Source: Flavobacterium aquidurense (GTDB lineage Bacteria > Bacteroidota > Bacteroidia > Flavobacteriales > Flavobacteriaceae). From it: 64,000 nt of DNA. How positions within the stretch are numbered: position 1 is the stretch's first letter; each line of letters opens with the position of its first letter. Positions 54,125-62,541 of the stretch are shown piece by piece. Position numbers and translations under genes: made by a program. The stretch lies in NCBI RefSeq assembly GCF_001404985.1, contig NZ_JRLF01000012.1, positions 434,001 to 498,000 on the forward strand, given 5' to 3'. Under the pieces are notes generated by a model that was not told where the DNA came from, made no database searches, and saw only the letters and a list, made by a program, of their open reading frames with translations.

Positions 54125-55039
54125 TTAGTTAAAAGACTGTCTGAATTCTAAAGGCGAAACATTGGTTTTGGTCTTAAATAATTTACTGAATGATTGCTGA
54201 TGCTCAAAACCCAGATCAAAAGCAATTTCGCTTATTGATAAGTTGGTAGTCGAAAGTTTTTCTTTGGCTTTTTCGATCAATTTATCATGTATATGCTGCT
54301 GCGTACTTTGACCGGTAAGTGATTTTAGCAAACCACTTAAATAATTGGGTGTAACATTTAAGGTTTCTGCAATATAATGAACGGTTGGCAAGCCACTTTT
54401 AGCCAAAGAATCTGTGCTGAAATAATCTTCAAGTAAAGTTTCTAAACGAGCCAGAATTTGATGATTGCTTATTTTTCTGGTAATAAATTGTCTGTTATAA
54501 AAACGTTCAGCATAAGTAAGCAGCAATTCGATTTGGGCAATGATAACATCCTGGCTGAATTTATCAATATTAGACTGATATTCGTGCTGGATATTTTTCA
54601 TGATGCCTATAATCATTTTCTCTTCTTTATCTGATAAATGCAAAGCCTCATGAACCGAATAACCAAAATACTCATATTGTTTAATTTTTTTTGCCAGTGG
54701 CGTATTCCACAAAAAATCAGGATGAACAATTAATGCCCATCCTGTATGTTCTAATTCTGCATTACCTTCTATAGAAAAAACCTGCCCCGGCGAAATAAAC
54801 AACAAAACACCTTCGTTAAAATCGTATTCCTGCTGACCGTATCGCATCTTTGCATTTGGACTTCGTTTTAGGGCGATCGAATAAAAATCAAGCATTAAAC
54901 TTTTTGGTTCATCTTCGTTAAGACGTTTAAGATCTTCAAAATTATAAACGCTCACTAAAGGATGTTCCGGCTTTTGCAAATCTCTAAATTCATGAAATTC
55001 GCTTATCGTTTTTATTCGAACAGGTTGATGATTTGCCAT
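54125..55039 (-). CDS. AraC-family transcription regulator, copy 2
   Basis: A 304-residue regulator with an N-terminal cupin-like region (FISPGQVFSIEG) and a C-terminal AraC domain with two helix-turn-helix motifs (NYLSGLLKSLTGQS and SEIAFDLGFEHQQSFSKLFK). It follows an NmrA-like gene by 12 bases in the same direction. Its sequence differs much from the other AraC gene at 45954. Effector unknown; likely regulates its own operon. Confidence 0.88.
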   Translation of the reverse strand: MANHQPVRIKTISEFHEFRDLQKPEHPLVSVYNFEDLKRLNEDEPKSLMLDFYSIALKRSPNAKMRYGQQEYDFNEGVLLFISPGQVFSIEGNAELEHTGWALIVHPDFLWNTPLAKKIKQYEYFGYSVHEALHLSDKEEKMIIGIMKNIQHEYQSNIDKFSQDVIIAQIELLLTYAERFYNRQFITRKISNHQILARLETLLEDYFSTDSLAKSGLPTVHYIAETLNVTPNYLSGLLKSLTGQSTQQHIHDKLIEKAKEKLSTTNLSISEIAFDLGFEHQQSFSKLFKTKTNVSPLEFRQSFN

Positions 55040-55051
55040 AGTCTAAGGTAC

Positions 55052-55948
55052 TTATTTCTGGTTATAAATTGCAGCAAATTCTTTGGCATAATCTGCCAGT
55101 TTTACTTTTCCCATAACAGCAGGTTTATTGCGCTGATAATCTTCGCCTAGTAAACCACTGTAAAGTCCGGCGTACATTTCGACCAAACCATGCGCTATTT
55201 TAGGCTGCATGCCAATATTTACCAAACCGCTTAGCGTTTCTTCATCGCTGGTTAATACCCATTTTAAATCTGGTTTGCCTATAGCTGCACCTAAAATGCG
55301 AGCCGTTTCATCGCCTGTAACTTCTTCACTTGCTACATAACGAATGTTATTTCCTGCCGGTAATTTTACTATTTCTTCAGCAATTGCAGCCGCAATATCA
55401 TTTGGCGAAACCCAGGGAACCATGCTGTCTCCTCCATAATTTGCAGCAATTATGCCTTGAGATTTAATTGCCGGAATATAAGCCAGCAAATTATAATAGA
55501 AAGAGGTTGGACGCATAAACGTAAACGAAACATTCTGTAATTGTTTCAAAACAGTTTCTATCTCATTATAGCGCTGGATAATTCCTGAATTTTGCTCTAA
55601 ATGTGCGCCAATACTACTTAAAAACACGACACGTTTTACGCCTGATTTCTGGATAGCTTCTGCGTAATTATTCCCAATTTTTCGGGTAAAAGCATCCAGA
55701 TCAAGATTGGGATCGAAATAATTTGCACGAGGAATCATGCAATACACGGCATCTGCACCAGTAAACGCTTTTGTTAAAAAAGCTACATCTTCAACAGAAC
55801 CTATTGCTGCCAGAGCGGCAAGACTTTCAATTTCGGATTGTTTCTCATTACTGCTGCTAATCACTGTAACGTTATGTCCTTTTTGCACTAACTCTTGCGT
55901 TAGCGGTTTGCTGATGTTCCCTAAAGAACCTGTAATTGTAATTTTCAT
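55052..55948 (-). CDS. NAD(P)-binding NmrA/QOR2-like protein
   Basis: A 298-residue Rossmann protein of the atypical short-chain dehydrogenase group: TGSLGNISKPL (a modified glycine motif with a serine where the first G of GxxGxxG sits), VVFLSSIGAH, SFTFMRPTSFY and PWVSPNDIAAAIAEEI. Members act as redox-sensing regulators (NmrA) or quinone reductases. Next to an AraC regulator that may control it. Enzyme activity not certain. Confidence 0.85.
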   Translation of the reverse strand: MKITITGSLGNISKPLTQELVQKGHNVTVISSSNEKQSEIESLAALAAIGSVEDVAFLTKAFTGADAVYCMIPRANYFDPNLDLDAFTRKIGNNYAEAIQKSGVKRVVFLSSIGAHLEQNSGIIQRYNEIETVLKQLQNVSFTFMRPTSFYYNLLAYIPAIKSQGIIAANYGGDSMVPWVSPNDIAAAIAEEIVKLPAGNNIRYVASEEVTGDETARILGAAIGKPDLKWVLTSDEETLSGLVNIGMQPKIAHGLVEMYAGLYSGLLGEDYQRNKPAVMGKVKLADYAKEFAAIYNQK

Positions 55949-56052
55949 GTGTTTATCTTTTTGATGTTACAAAGTTGCGCAACATCAAACAAACAGATTT
56001 AGCCAAAACTATTATTGTCGTAGCCTAAAAGTGGGAGTAAAAAAGAATGAAA

Positions 56053-56538
56053 TTATTTTTGAGACAATTTTTTCTCATTTTCTGTTTGTGGTTTTCCGGT
56101 TGCATTAGGTTCGCCTTTGCCAGTTGTAATAAGCTTTTGCAAACTATTCTGGATATAATTTGTCCATCCATCGCGGCAAATTTCAAAACATTCGTATTCC
56201 GGAACCAAACCAAAATGCGTAAAACGGAGTTCAGTTTTTCCGTCTTTTTCTGAGATTTCAAAAGTAGGTTTCGTACCTGTCCATTCTGTTTTGTCTTTCG
56301 TGAATTTAAAATAGTTTTCCTCGACCACCCAAACGATTTTCTTATTTTTAATTACCTCAATAAGTTTTATTTTACAGCGATGAATGTCTTCATAATGATA
56401 CTCGAATACATCATTAAGTTTGGTGGTATTGCCTTCAATTTCTTCAGACCACCAACCGCGAACATTGGTAACGGCGTTAAAAACTTTTTCAGGAGACTGG
56501 TCAGTTTTTATAGTTGTGGTAAAATCCTGTGCACTCAT
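56053..56538 (-). CDS. SRPBCC domain protein, copy 2
   Basis: A 161-residue START-like domain: FTTTIKTDQSPEKVFNAVTNVRGWWSE-type N-terminus, KIVWVVEENYFKF, TELRFTHFGLVPE, and an ending EICRDGWTNYIQNSLQKLI. Frequently annotated as polyketide cyclase or AHSA1 without evidence of ligand. A short tail (about 20 residues) is lysine rich. Monocistronic, with 110 bases to the next gene. Confidence 0.85.
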   Translation of the reverse strand: MSAQDFTTTIKTDQSPEKVFNAVTNVRGWWSEEIEGNTTKLNDVFEYHYEDIHRCKIKLIEVIKNKKIVWVVEENYFKFTKDKTEWTGTKPTFEISEKDGKTELRFTHFGLVPEYECFEICRDGWTNYIQNSLQKLITTGKGEPNATGKPQTENEKKLSQK

Positions 56539-56672
56539 TTTATTTGATGTTAGAAATTAGTAAAACAAATTTACTGTTTAAAAATCAATGCTTTAGGGTT
56601 CTTTAAGGACAATTTTAAGGTTAGATCAGACAGTTTTAGATTATTAGATTTATTTGTATCAGTATCCTGTAT

Positions 56673-57452
56673 TTACTCAATTCTCCTGACCACATTATCA
56701 AGATTATCAACGACAAGTTTGAGAATGATTTTATTATCAGGAAAATGTTTTTGCATATCATTTCTTAATTGTACAAACGGTTGTGCGGCTGCAGTATCAT
56801 CTTTAACCGATTCATTGCATGAAATAGAAATTTCGTAGTTGTTATCGATTTTTTCCAGATAGACATATTTAGTTATAGAATCGTCAAAAAAGGCTGTTTT
56901 CTCAAAAGCTGTAGCAATCCTGTCTGCTTCATTTTCATTAATGTTGCTTTGATAGGCAATTTCATGATTCATAGTGCCATATTTTTTTGTTGACTCTGTA
57001 AGTCCTCCGTTTACAGTTTCTGTCAAAAAGGAAATACTGAATATAGCACCAAGCAAAACAGAAATTCCTATAAATGAAATTAATATGGTGCGCCACCAAT
57101 TATAATGTTCCCCGCCATTCTCGATGTGCTTATTGATTTGTTTTTCCTGATATTGTTTGGTAAAATAAGCGGCAATTCCCATATAAATAATGGGGAAAAT
57201 CATATTGGGAATATTTATATTTTCAGGGATCAAAAAAATCAGTCCAAAGATAAAAATGGTGGCGAGAATCGTTATAATCCATGTTTTTCTCGCTTTGTTG
57301 AAATCACCAAAAACTTTAAAATTTTCTGCCATAAAATAACCGGCAACCAATGGCCCTCCTAAAAAAGTACCGACAGTAATTGCTTTTTCGGTGTAAATTT
57401 TTTCTGTTGGGATTTCTTCAAAAACTGATTTTTCGATTATTGCTTCTTCCAT
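56673..57452 (-). CDS. Membrane protein
   Basis: A 259-residue protein with an N-terminal cytoplasmic segment, three membrane helices in the middle (about 57-76, 83-98 and 122-145) and a soluble C-terminal domain of about 100 residues with beta character (NNYEISISCNESV). No family recognised. It may combine a membrane anchor with a periplasmic domain. Own region lacks a clear operon partner. Confidence 0.7.
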   Translation of the reverse strand: MEEAIIEKSVFEEIPTEKIYTEKAITVGTFLGGPLVAGYFMAENFKVFGDFNKARKTWIITILATIFIFGLIFLIPENINIPNMIFPIIYMGIAAYFTKQYQEKQINKHIENGGEHYNWWRTILISFIGISVLLGAIFSISFLTETVNGGLTESTKKYGTMNHEIAYQSNINENEADRIATAFEKTAFFDDSITKYVYLEKIDNNYEISISCNESVKDDTAAAQPFVQLRNDMQKHFPDNKIILKLVVDNLDNVVRRIE

Positions 57453-57576
57453 AATTATGAGTTGACTTATTTATATTTTAATAATTCGTTTCTACTAGAA
57501 CGAAAATACAAATTAAAACCAGAATACAGAATAGGGAAAAGCAGTGTAAAGCTTATAAAATAAAAATCAGCTTTTT

Positions 57577-57613
57577 TTAAGGCTTAAAAAATAATACTTT
57601 TTAAGCCTTTTTT
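57577..57613 (-). terminator. Intrinsic terminator
   Basis: Stem AAGGCTTAAAAA (57579-57590) with TTTTTAAGCCTT (57598-57609); T-rich on the minus strand. It is the end of the lipocalin-like gene. Confidence 0.8.
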
Positions 57614-57639
57614 ATGTTTGTGATCTAATGGCATTATTT

Positions 57640-58059
57640 TTAGAATGCAGCAGGATTTATACGCATATATTCTGATGTGTAACAATCGAAACATTCGTCT
57701 CTTAGGTATAATTTGTCGCCAACAATTTTAAAAGATTGTACTCTGTTAATGTCATTCGCTATTGCATTACTTTGGGTAACTATCATTTTTCTAACGCCTC
57801 CAAAAATTGATTTTTTTGTTTGAAAACTATAGGTCTGAGTATTTAATAAAGTGCCATTTAAATAGGTTTTTAAAGTATTCTCAGAAAATTCTAAAACCAT
57901 TTGCTGATCTGCAGGGTTAGGATATGTTGTACCAGTGATACCTCCAGAAGTATTAGTAAGGTTCCATTTGCCTTTTAAATCGTTTTGAGACGAATGGTTA
58001 TCATCATTACTGCAAGAACAAAATAAGACAACTGCGATTAACAAGAACAATTTTTTCAT
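57640..58059 (-). CDS. Small lipoprotein, lipocalin-like
   Basis: A 139-residue product with lipobox LFCSC near residue 15, then an acidic SNDDNHSS segment. The mature domain starts LKGKWNLTNTSGG, continues with alternating beta strands (MVLEFSENTLKTYLNG, KSIFGGVRKMIVT) and ends with a cysteine pair CFDC. This resembles the Bacteroidota lipocalin-like family in shape only, as the signature residues are not sure. Own terminator. Confidence 0.65.
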   Translation of the reverse strand: MKKLFLLIAVVLFCSCSNDDNHSSQNDLKGKWNLTNTSGGITGTTYPNPADQQMVLEFSENTLKTYLNGTLLNTQTYSFQTKKSIFGGVRKMIVTQSNAIANDINRVQSFKIVGDKLYLRDECFDCYTSEYMRINPAAF

Positions 58060-58187
58060 AGTTATAAATTTTACGTTGGTTTAATTAATAGATGTAAGAT
58101 TTATTAAATGGTTGCGTTGTAATTGTTTAATCTCTTAAAAGAATTGTTTATTGTTTTCTTTTTGTAAAATTTAATGCATTAAGTCTC

Positions 58188-58598
58188 TTACTGAACAGCA
58201 AAAATAATCACGTCGTTAAACTTCTCTATTTGTTCTATAATAAATAAACTATCGTTAAAATAATCCATATCAAAGTCGTCATCACCCCAGACTTCAAATC
58301 TTTTATAGCAGGTTTCCAGTTTTGCTTTATCTATGACTTCTTCATTCCAGTCCATTTTATTTTCCTGTGCAAATTCAAGCGCCTCTTCATTTACATATTC
58401 TTCTTGCGAGAAGGCAATATAAAAACGATACTCATCATCAAAAATAATATCGATCTGATGATCATTAAGGACAATTTCAGGTTTGTTTTCTATTTCTGAT
58501 TTTTCATAAAAAGTGTCTAAATTGTTTTTTAAAGCAATCAGGCCTGCATCAGAATCAGGTGTTATAAATGCTAAATAAGAATAGAAAGTGTGCGCCAT
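58188..58598 (-). CDS. Hypothetical acidic protein
   Basis: A 136-residue acidic, soluble protein (many D/E, EVWGDDDFDMDYFND). Mixed alpha/beta pattern with a hydrophobic strand at the C-terminus (VIIFAVQ). Acidic single-domain proteins of this size are common among bacterial immunity proteins, but no family was matched. Twenty-two bases upstream lies another hypothetical gene in the same direction. Confidence 0.6.
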   Translation of the reverse strand: MAHTFYSYLAFITPDSDAGLIALKNNLDTFYEKSEIENKPEIVLNDHQIDIIFDDEYRFYIAFSQEEYVNEEALEFAQENKMDWNEEVIDKAKLETCYKRFEVWGDDDFDMDYFNDSLFIIEQIEKFNDVIIFAVQ

Positions 58599-58620
58599 TA
58601 TGTTTCTTTTTTAAAGTATG

Positions 58621-59115
58621 TTATGCTGTAATTATTGGTTTTGATTGTAAAGTGTAATTGGCAAATATCTCATCGATTTCAGTATCGCTTAATAATTTAA
58701 ATTCGGTTTGGCTTCTTACTTTGCTTTCTTCCATCATGGATCGGGATAAAATGAGTTTAAAAACCTCAGATTTTTTTTCTACCGTAATTTGTGGATCTTT
58801 AGAAACGAACTTTTCATAAGCGTTCATCATATTAAACCACACTCTTATTTCGTTATCCGGATTTCGATCTCTTTTAAAGTTTTTTATAGAATCTTCGAGT
58901 GAAATTGGATAAACATCTGAAAAAACAGATTGAATTTTGGTTATTTTTTCGATTTGTTCCTCACTTAACTGATTGTGAACTATAGGTCCGGGAATTAATT
59001 GATTTGGATCTGTATTTTTCAAGGTTTCGTTTTTTTGCGCTTTTCTATAAGAAGTAAAAATAGAAACTAAAATAAGTATTAAGCCCGCAAGCAAAATAAT
59101 GGTGTTTGTTTTCAT
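58621..59115 (-). CDS. Hypothetical protein with N-terminal membrane helix
   Basis: A 164-residue protein with one N-terminal hydrophobic helix (IILLAGLILILVSIFTSY), then a polar, mostly helical region (EEQIEKITKIQSVFSDVY). No lipobox. Probably inner-membrane anchored, facing the periplasm. No family. Part of a run of small minus-strand genes that follow each other at 20-40 bases. Confidence 0.6.
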   Translation of the reverse strand: MKTNTIILLAGLILILVSIFTSYRKAQKNETLKNTDPNQLIPGPIVHNQLSEEQIEKITKIQSVFSDVYPISLEDSIKNFKRDRNPDNEIRVWFNMMNAYEKFVSKDPQITVEKKSEVFKLILSRSMMEESKVRSQTEFKLLSDTEIDEIFANYTLQSKPIITA

Positions 59116-59155
59116 GTTTTTGGATTTAGGTTATGTTTGGTGTATTTAGGTATTG

Positions 59156-59587
59156 TTATTTTAAATTTTCTGATAATTCAAATAATATGTACTCTCCATT
59201 TTCAGATGGACCTCTTTCTATGGCAATAAATCCTTTTTTTTCATAAAACTCGACTGCCTTGACATTATCCTCTAAACATTTTAAGGTAATTGGCAAGCCT
59301 GTTTCCTGAATTGCTGCTTTGAGCAATTGAGTTCCAATACCTTTGTTTTGATATTTTTGATCGAGATATAAATGATGAATAAACTTATTTGGCATCCAGA
59401 TAGAGATAAACCCAATTGGGATTTCCTGATCTAAAGCTGTTAATACTAGTTCTCCTTTTGTATGTTTTTCAAAATCGTCCAGTTTATATTTTGAAGTATC
59501 CAGCCACGAGAACGTATTTTGTCTCTCTTTTAAAAACAGTTTTCTTAAAGCTTCGTAATGATTTTTTTTGATGGTTACAATTTTCAT
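59156..59587 (-). CDS. GNAT-family acetyltransferase, copy 2
   Basis: A 143-residue acetyltransferase: IPIGFISIWMPN, HHLYLDQKYQNKGIGTQLLKAAI (acetyl-CoA binding R/QxxGxG/A motif is QNKGIGTQL) and VKAVEFYEKKGF. It lacks extension domains. Substrate not known. Seven bases separate it from the membrane-protein gene upstream, so the two are likely co-transcribed. Confidence 0.92.
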   Translation of the reverse strand: MKIVTIKKNHYEALRKLFLKERQNTFSWLDTSKYKLDDFEKHTKGELVLTALDQEIPIGFISIWMPNKFIHHLYLDQKYQNKGIGTQLLKAAIQETGLPITLKCLEDNVKAVEFYEKKGFIAIERGPSENGEYILFELSENLK

Positions 59588-59594
59588 AATAATT

Positions 59595-60248
59595 TTATTC
59601 TAACCTTATTTGTGCTTGTTTTTTATTTATACTTTTTATCCAGTAGATTATATAAAATCCGCCTACTATTCCGGGAATAAACCAGCCATAAAAGCTTGAG
59701 AAAAAATTATTTACCACAACAAAAGCTGTTGCAGCAGAAATATATCCGCCAATCATTTTTCCTAAATGCAGTTTTAGCCAGTCGGTTTTTAGTTTATGTA
59801 TGTTCTTGTAAAGCATTAAATCTCTGGCCGAAAAAAAGAATCCAATACTGCCAAAAGCCGTCAAAATGATATTTATTGTTTGATGAACCAAAGGATTATA
59901 TACAATCATTATGATACCAGTAAGGATCATAATCCATGAGATTATTTTGTCGGTTTTTAAATTGACATTTTTATTTTTGAATCGTAAAGCTCTGTAACCC
60001 GTTACGATAAAATAAGAACTAAAAATTCCGACAGCGAACAAAAAAGGACTTTTATGTTTTGGTAAACAAGCAATAATCAAAGCTGTAAAAGCAGATAAAA
60101 GCATGCAGTAATAAAAAATCTTGCCTGATTTTTTATGTGTTTTTTTACCTTTTGTGACTATTAATGAAATCAAACCAGAAAGTAAGGCAATGCCGCCAAA
60201 TAGAGCGTGAGAATAAATTAATATTTGTATTATCTGCTCTTTTTCCAT
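59595..60248 (-). CDS. Membrane protein, DUF2306-like
   Basis: A 217-residue protein with about seven membrane helices (first near residues 8-27, YSHALFGGIALLSGLISLIV). A conserved histidine in GKKTHKKSGKIFYY between helices 1 and 2 fits DUF2306-like membrane proteins, though I am not sure of the family. Positioned seven bases before the GNAT gene. Confidence 0.7.
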   Translation of the reverse strand: MEKEQIIQILIYSHALFGGIALLSGLISLIVTKGKKTHKKSGKIFYYCMLLSAFTALIIACLPKHKSPFLFAVGIFSSYFIVTGYRALRFKNKNVNLKTDKIISWIMILTGIIMIVYNPLVHQTINIILTAFGSIGFFFSARDLMLYKNIHKLKTDWLKLHLGKMIGGYISAATAFVVVNNFFSSFYGWFIPGIVGGFYIIYWIKSINKKQAQIRLE

Positions 60249-60315
60249 TCAGGTTTAATTGATTATTTTTTGAATTGCTATTCTTGGTTTAGAAACTAAA
60301 AATAATCATTTTCTA

Positions 60316-60705
60316 TTATTTTAATCGTATTAAAATTCCTTTTCGCTTAATTAAGTTTTTATAATCCCATTGTATTTCCTGTGCTTTTTTTAGCCAGCGT
60401 TCTAAGTCCTGAGTGTCTATTTGCTGAGCATTTGTATATCGTAATTCTGCGGCTTTAAAGGAACCTTCGTCAAGTAGTTTTTCTTCATCAAAGGATTGTC
60501 CGCTCCAAAATAATAAACGAACACTATCTTTTAGTTTGCTGTAACCGGCGACAGGATTACCGTCTAAAAACCAAACCGGATGTGCGTGCCAGATTTTGTT
60601 TTCGGCATTGGGAAGATTTTTATCGATTATTGCCGCTAACTGATTGCAGATTTCCTGATCTGCGGGAGTTTGTAATTTGTTGTATTCCAGTATTTCTGCA
60701 TTCAT
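60316..60705 (-). CDS. DUF1801 protein, copy 3
   Basis: A 129-residue DUF1801-type protein: QLAAIIDKNLPNAENKIWHAHPVWFLDGNPVAGYSKLK, VRLLFWSGQSFDE, and a basic C-terminus. Third copy of the fold in 18 kb, but divergent from the other two (no SMPAF core). Function unknown. The gap upstream of it holds a structured element at 60835. Confidence 0.8.
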   Translation of the reverse strand: MNAEILEYNKLQTPADQEICNQLAAIIDKNLPNAENKIWHAHPVWFLDGNPVAGYSKLKDSVRLLFWSGQSFDEEKLLDEGSFKAAELRYTNAQQIDTQDLERWLKKAQEIQWDYKNLIKRKGILIRLK

Positions 60706-60834
60706 AATAATACCCTTTTTTAGATTGTAACTAATTGAATGTGTTTGTTTTGATGCTGAATTTTAAACAAAGCTAAAATAATCTTTTTATTATAATCTTT
60801 AATTTAGAAATAAAATGTTCTTAAAAACTGGGTT

Positions 60835-60924
60835 GCGTTAGGGATAGAGGCGGTATCCTTTTGTAAGCGGAGCAATACAAAAGATTGAGCCGAAAGCCCG
60901 ACCCGCTTTTTCTGCGGGTAACGC
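60835..60924. ncRNA. Candidate structured RNA / dispersed repeat with four paired elements
   Basis: Closing stem GCGTTA (60835-60840) with TAACGC (60919-60924). Inside: GGATA/TATCC (60842-60858), TTTTGTA/TACAAAA (60859-60882) and CCCGC/GCGGG (60902-60918). This makes a compact three-branch structure with a conserved-looking AGCCGAAAGCCCGAC joiner. It resembles intergenic elements I recall from Flavobacteria, possibly the Flavo-1 RNA motif, but I could not check a covariance model. Strand is not resolved. Confidence 0.5.
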
Positions 60925-60930
60925 CCAAAT

Positions 60931-60961
60931 AAAAATCCGACTTAATTTTATAAATCGGATT
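60931..60961 (-). terminator. Intrinsic terminator of the SUFU gene
   Basis: Stem AATCCGA (60934-60940) with TCGGATT (60955-60961). A near-identical hairpin occurs at 61699-61733 after the carbonic anhydrase gene. Confidence 0.75.
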
Positions 60962-60966
60962 ATGCG

Positions 60967-61611
60967 TTATTTCCTTGTCAAATCAGTAATCAGCAACGGA
61001 TTATTTTCTTTGAGTTTATTTACTAATTCCTCGGCAGTTTCCGGGTTTTCTATCAACTGATCATATTCAGCAGATGTGATTCCTACGATTTGCAAAAAGG
61101 TAACTTCGCCATGTGGGGTTTGTATTTTTTCCAGCTCTGAATCTGCGACAATAATCAAAGCAGTTATAGCGGTATCAGTATCAAGACGTATTGGTCCGTT
61201 TGCGGGCATATAATGAAACTCCTCAAACCAGTTTCCGCTGTCAAAAACATATCTGGCAATGTTTTGCAAAAGTGCAATTGCCCAACTTGGATTTCCGTTA
61301 TCTGCTTCAAAAGGTTTAAGCCTAAAAGTGAGTTCAAATCCCCATTTGCTAAATTCGCTCTCTAATTTTGCTTCGTCATAGTACAACTCAGAAAAACCGT
61401 AGGTTACAAAATGAAGGTGGTCTGTTTGTTTTTTGCTTTCGTAAACACTTATGCCGTCAAGAGGATCTGGGCCACCAAGCATATAAGGTATTGGCGGTAC
61501 ATAATGTTTGGGTTCCTGATCCGGATAAAGTGCATCAAGCTCTTTGTCTATAGACAACCAGCCTACAGCATCGTCATCTGAAAATTGTTTTTTGTACTCT
61601 TCTAATGTCAT
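60967..61611 (-). CDS. Suppressor-of-fused (SUFU) domain protein
   Basis: A 214-residue protein from ATG 61611; the frame extends 41 codons further upstream but those residues are unlike the family. Body features fit the SUFU domain (PF05076): HFVTYGFSELYYDEAK, FELTFRLKPFE, NPSWAIALLQNIARYVFDSGNWF, TAITALIIVADSELE, EVTFLQIVGITSAEYD. Bacterial SUFU proteins are frequently immunity proteins in polymorphic toxin systems, but no toxin is adjacent here, so an orphan immunity role is only possible. Flanked by two near-identical hairpins. Confidence 0.88.
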   Translation of the reverse strand: MTLEEYKKQFSDDDAVGWLSIDKELDALYPDQEPKHYVPPIPYMLGGPDPLDGISVYESKKQTDHLHFVTYGFSELYYDEAKLESEFSKWGFELTFRLKPFEADNGNPSWAIALLQNIARYVFDSGNWFEEFHYMPANGPIRLDTDTAITALIIVADSELEKIQTPHGEVTFLQIVGITSAEYDQLIENPETAEELVNKLKENNPLLITDLTRK

Positions 61612-61698
61612 GTTTTGAGCTTTGAATATTGATATTATAAATTTAAAACTTTTTTTAAATTGTCCTAATAAAAATTGAAATAAGGACGATATACAATA

Positions 61699-61733
61699 AA
61701 AAAATCCGACTTGTTTTTCACAAATCGGATTCA
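61699..61733 (-). terminator. Intrinsic terminator of the carbonic anhydrase gene
   Basis: Stem AATCCGA (61703-61709) with TCGGATT (61725-61731), loop about 15 bases, T run on the minus strand. Confidence 0.75.
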
Positions 61734-61756
61734 TATTCTTTATTTTTATGCTGGAA

Positions 61757-62431
61757 TTATAACTCCATTATTTTTCCGGTATGTACATCGTATTGCATGG
61801 AAACGATTTTTATTTTTTGTTTTTTCAAAACCGGATTATCTTCTATTAATTTTGCCGAATGTTTGATATTGGCATTAATAGCGCCTAAATAATTGTTTAT
61901 TTTAGGAGTAATTTTATCGGCTTCGATTTCTTCATTTTCTAAAGAAATTGTTTCGACAATATTGTCAATGTGATTAAAATGCTTTTTGTAAGCCCCATCT
62001 TTATCATTGATATAAGCTTTTATAGCACCGCATTCTGTATGTCCTAAAACGACAATAAGTTTGGTGTCTAAATGTTCTACGGCATATTCTATGCTTCCCA
62101 TATCGATATCAGAAATTAAGTTACCGGCATTTCGTATCACGAACAAATCGCCAATACCCTGATCAAATACAATTTCTGGAGAAACTCTGCTGTCTGAACA
62201 GGTAATAACTACAGCGAAAGGTTTTTGTGAGTCTTGATTTTCTAAAACAGATTTTTTATTCTGGTGCGGATGCAGTGATTTTTGATCCAGAAAACGCTGG
62301 TTTCCGGCTGTTAGTTTTTCTAAAGGAGTAAGTTCGTTGTTTTTAGAAGCATTATTGCTTTGCGATTCTCCTTGTTTACAAGCAAGTACGGTAAAAAATA
62401 TCAGGGATAATATTGCGATTTTTGTTTTCAT
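61757..62431 (-). CDS. Exported beta-class carbonic anhydrase (lipoprotein)
   Basis: A 224-residue beta-carbonic anhydrase. N-terminal signal with lipobox VLAC near residue 18 and the run KQGES. The enzyme domain has CSDSRVSPEIVFDQGIGDLFV (zinc Cys and the Asp/Arg pair) and GHTECGAIKAY (zinc His and Cys), with a normal beta-CA layout. It interconverts CO2 and bicarbonate with zinc. Lipid anchoring places it in the envelope, not the cytoplasm. Monocistronic, terminated by the hairpin after its stop. Confidence 0.9.
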   Translation of the reverse strand: MKTKIAILSLIFFTVLACKQGESQSNNASKNNELTPLEKLTAGNQRFLDQKSLHPHQNKKSVLENQDSQKPFAVVITCSDSRVSPEIVFDQGIGDLFVIRNAGNLISDIDMGSIEYAVEHLDTKLIVVLGHTECGAIKAYINDKDGAYKKHFNHIDNIVETISLENEEIEADKITPKINNYLGAINANIKHSAKLIEDNPVLKKQKIKIVSMQYDVHTGKIMEL

Positions 62432-62541
62432 AATTCAATTTTTCAAAGTTGTGATCTATTATGTTTTAATAGAACCGTGCAAAATTACTTGCCTTTTAAA
62501 ATTGAAACTGCCACAAAAAGTTTTTTCTGTATTAAATAAAT

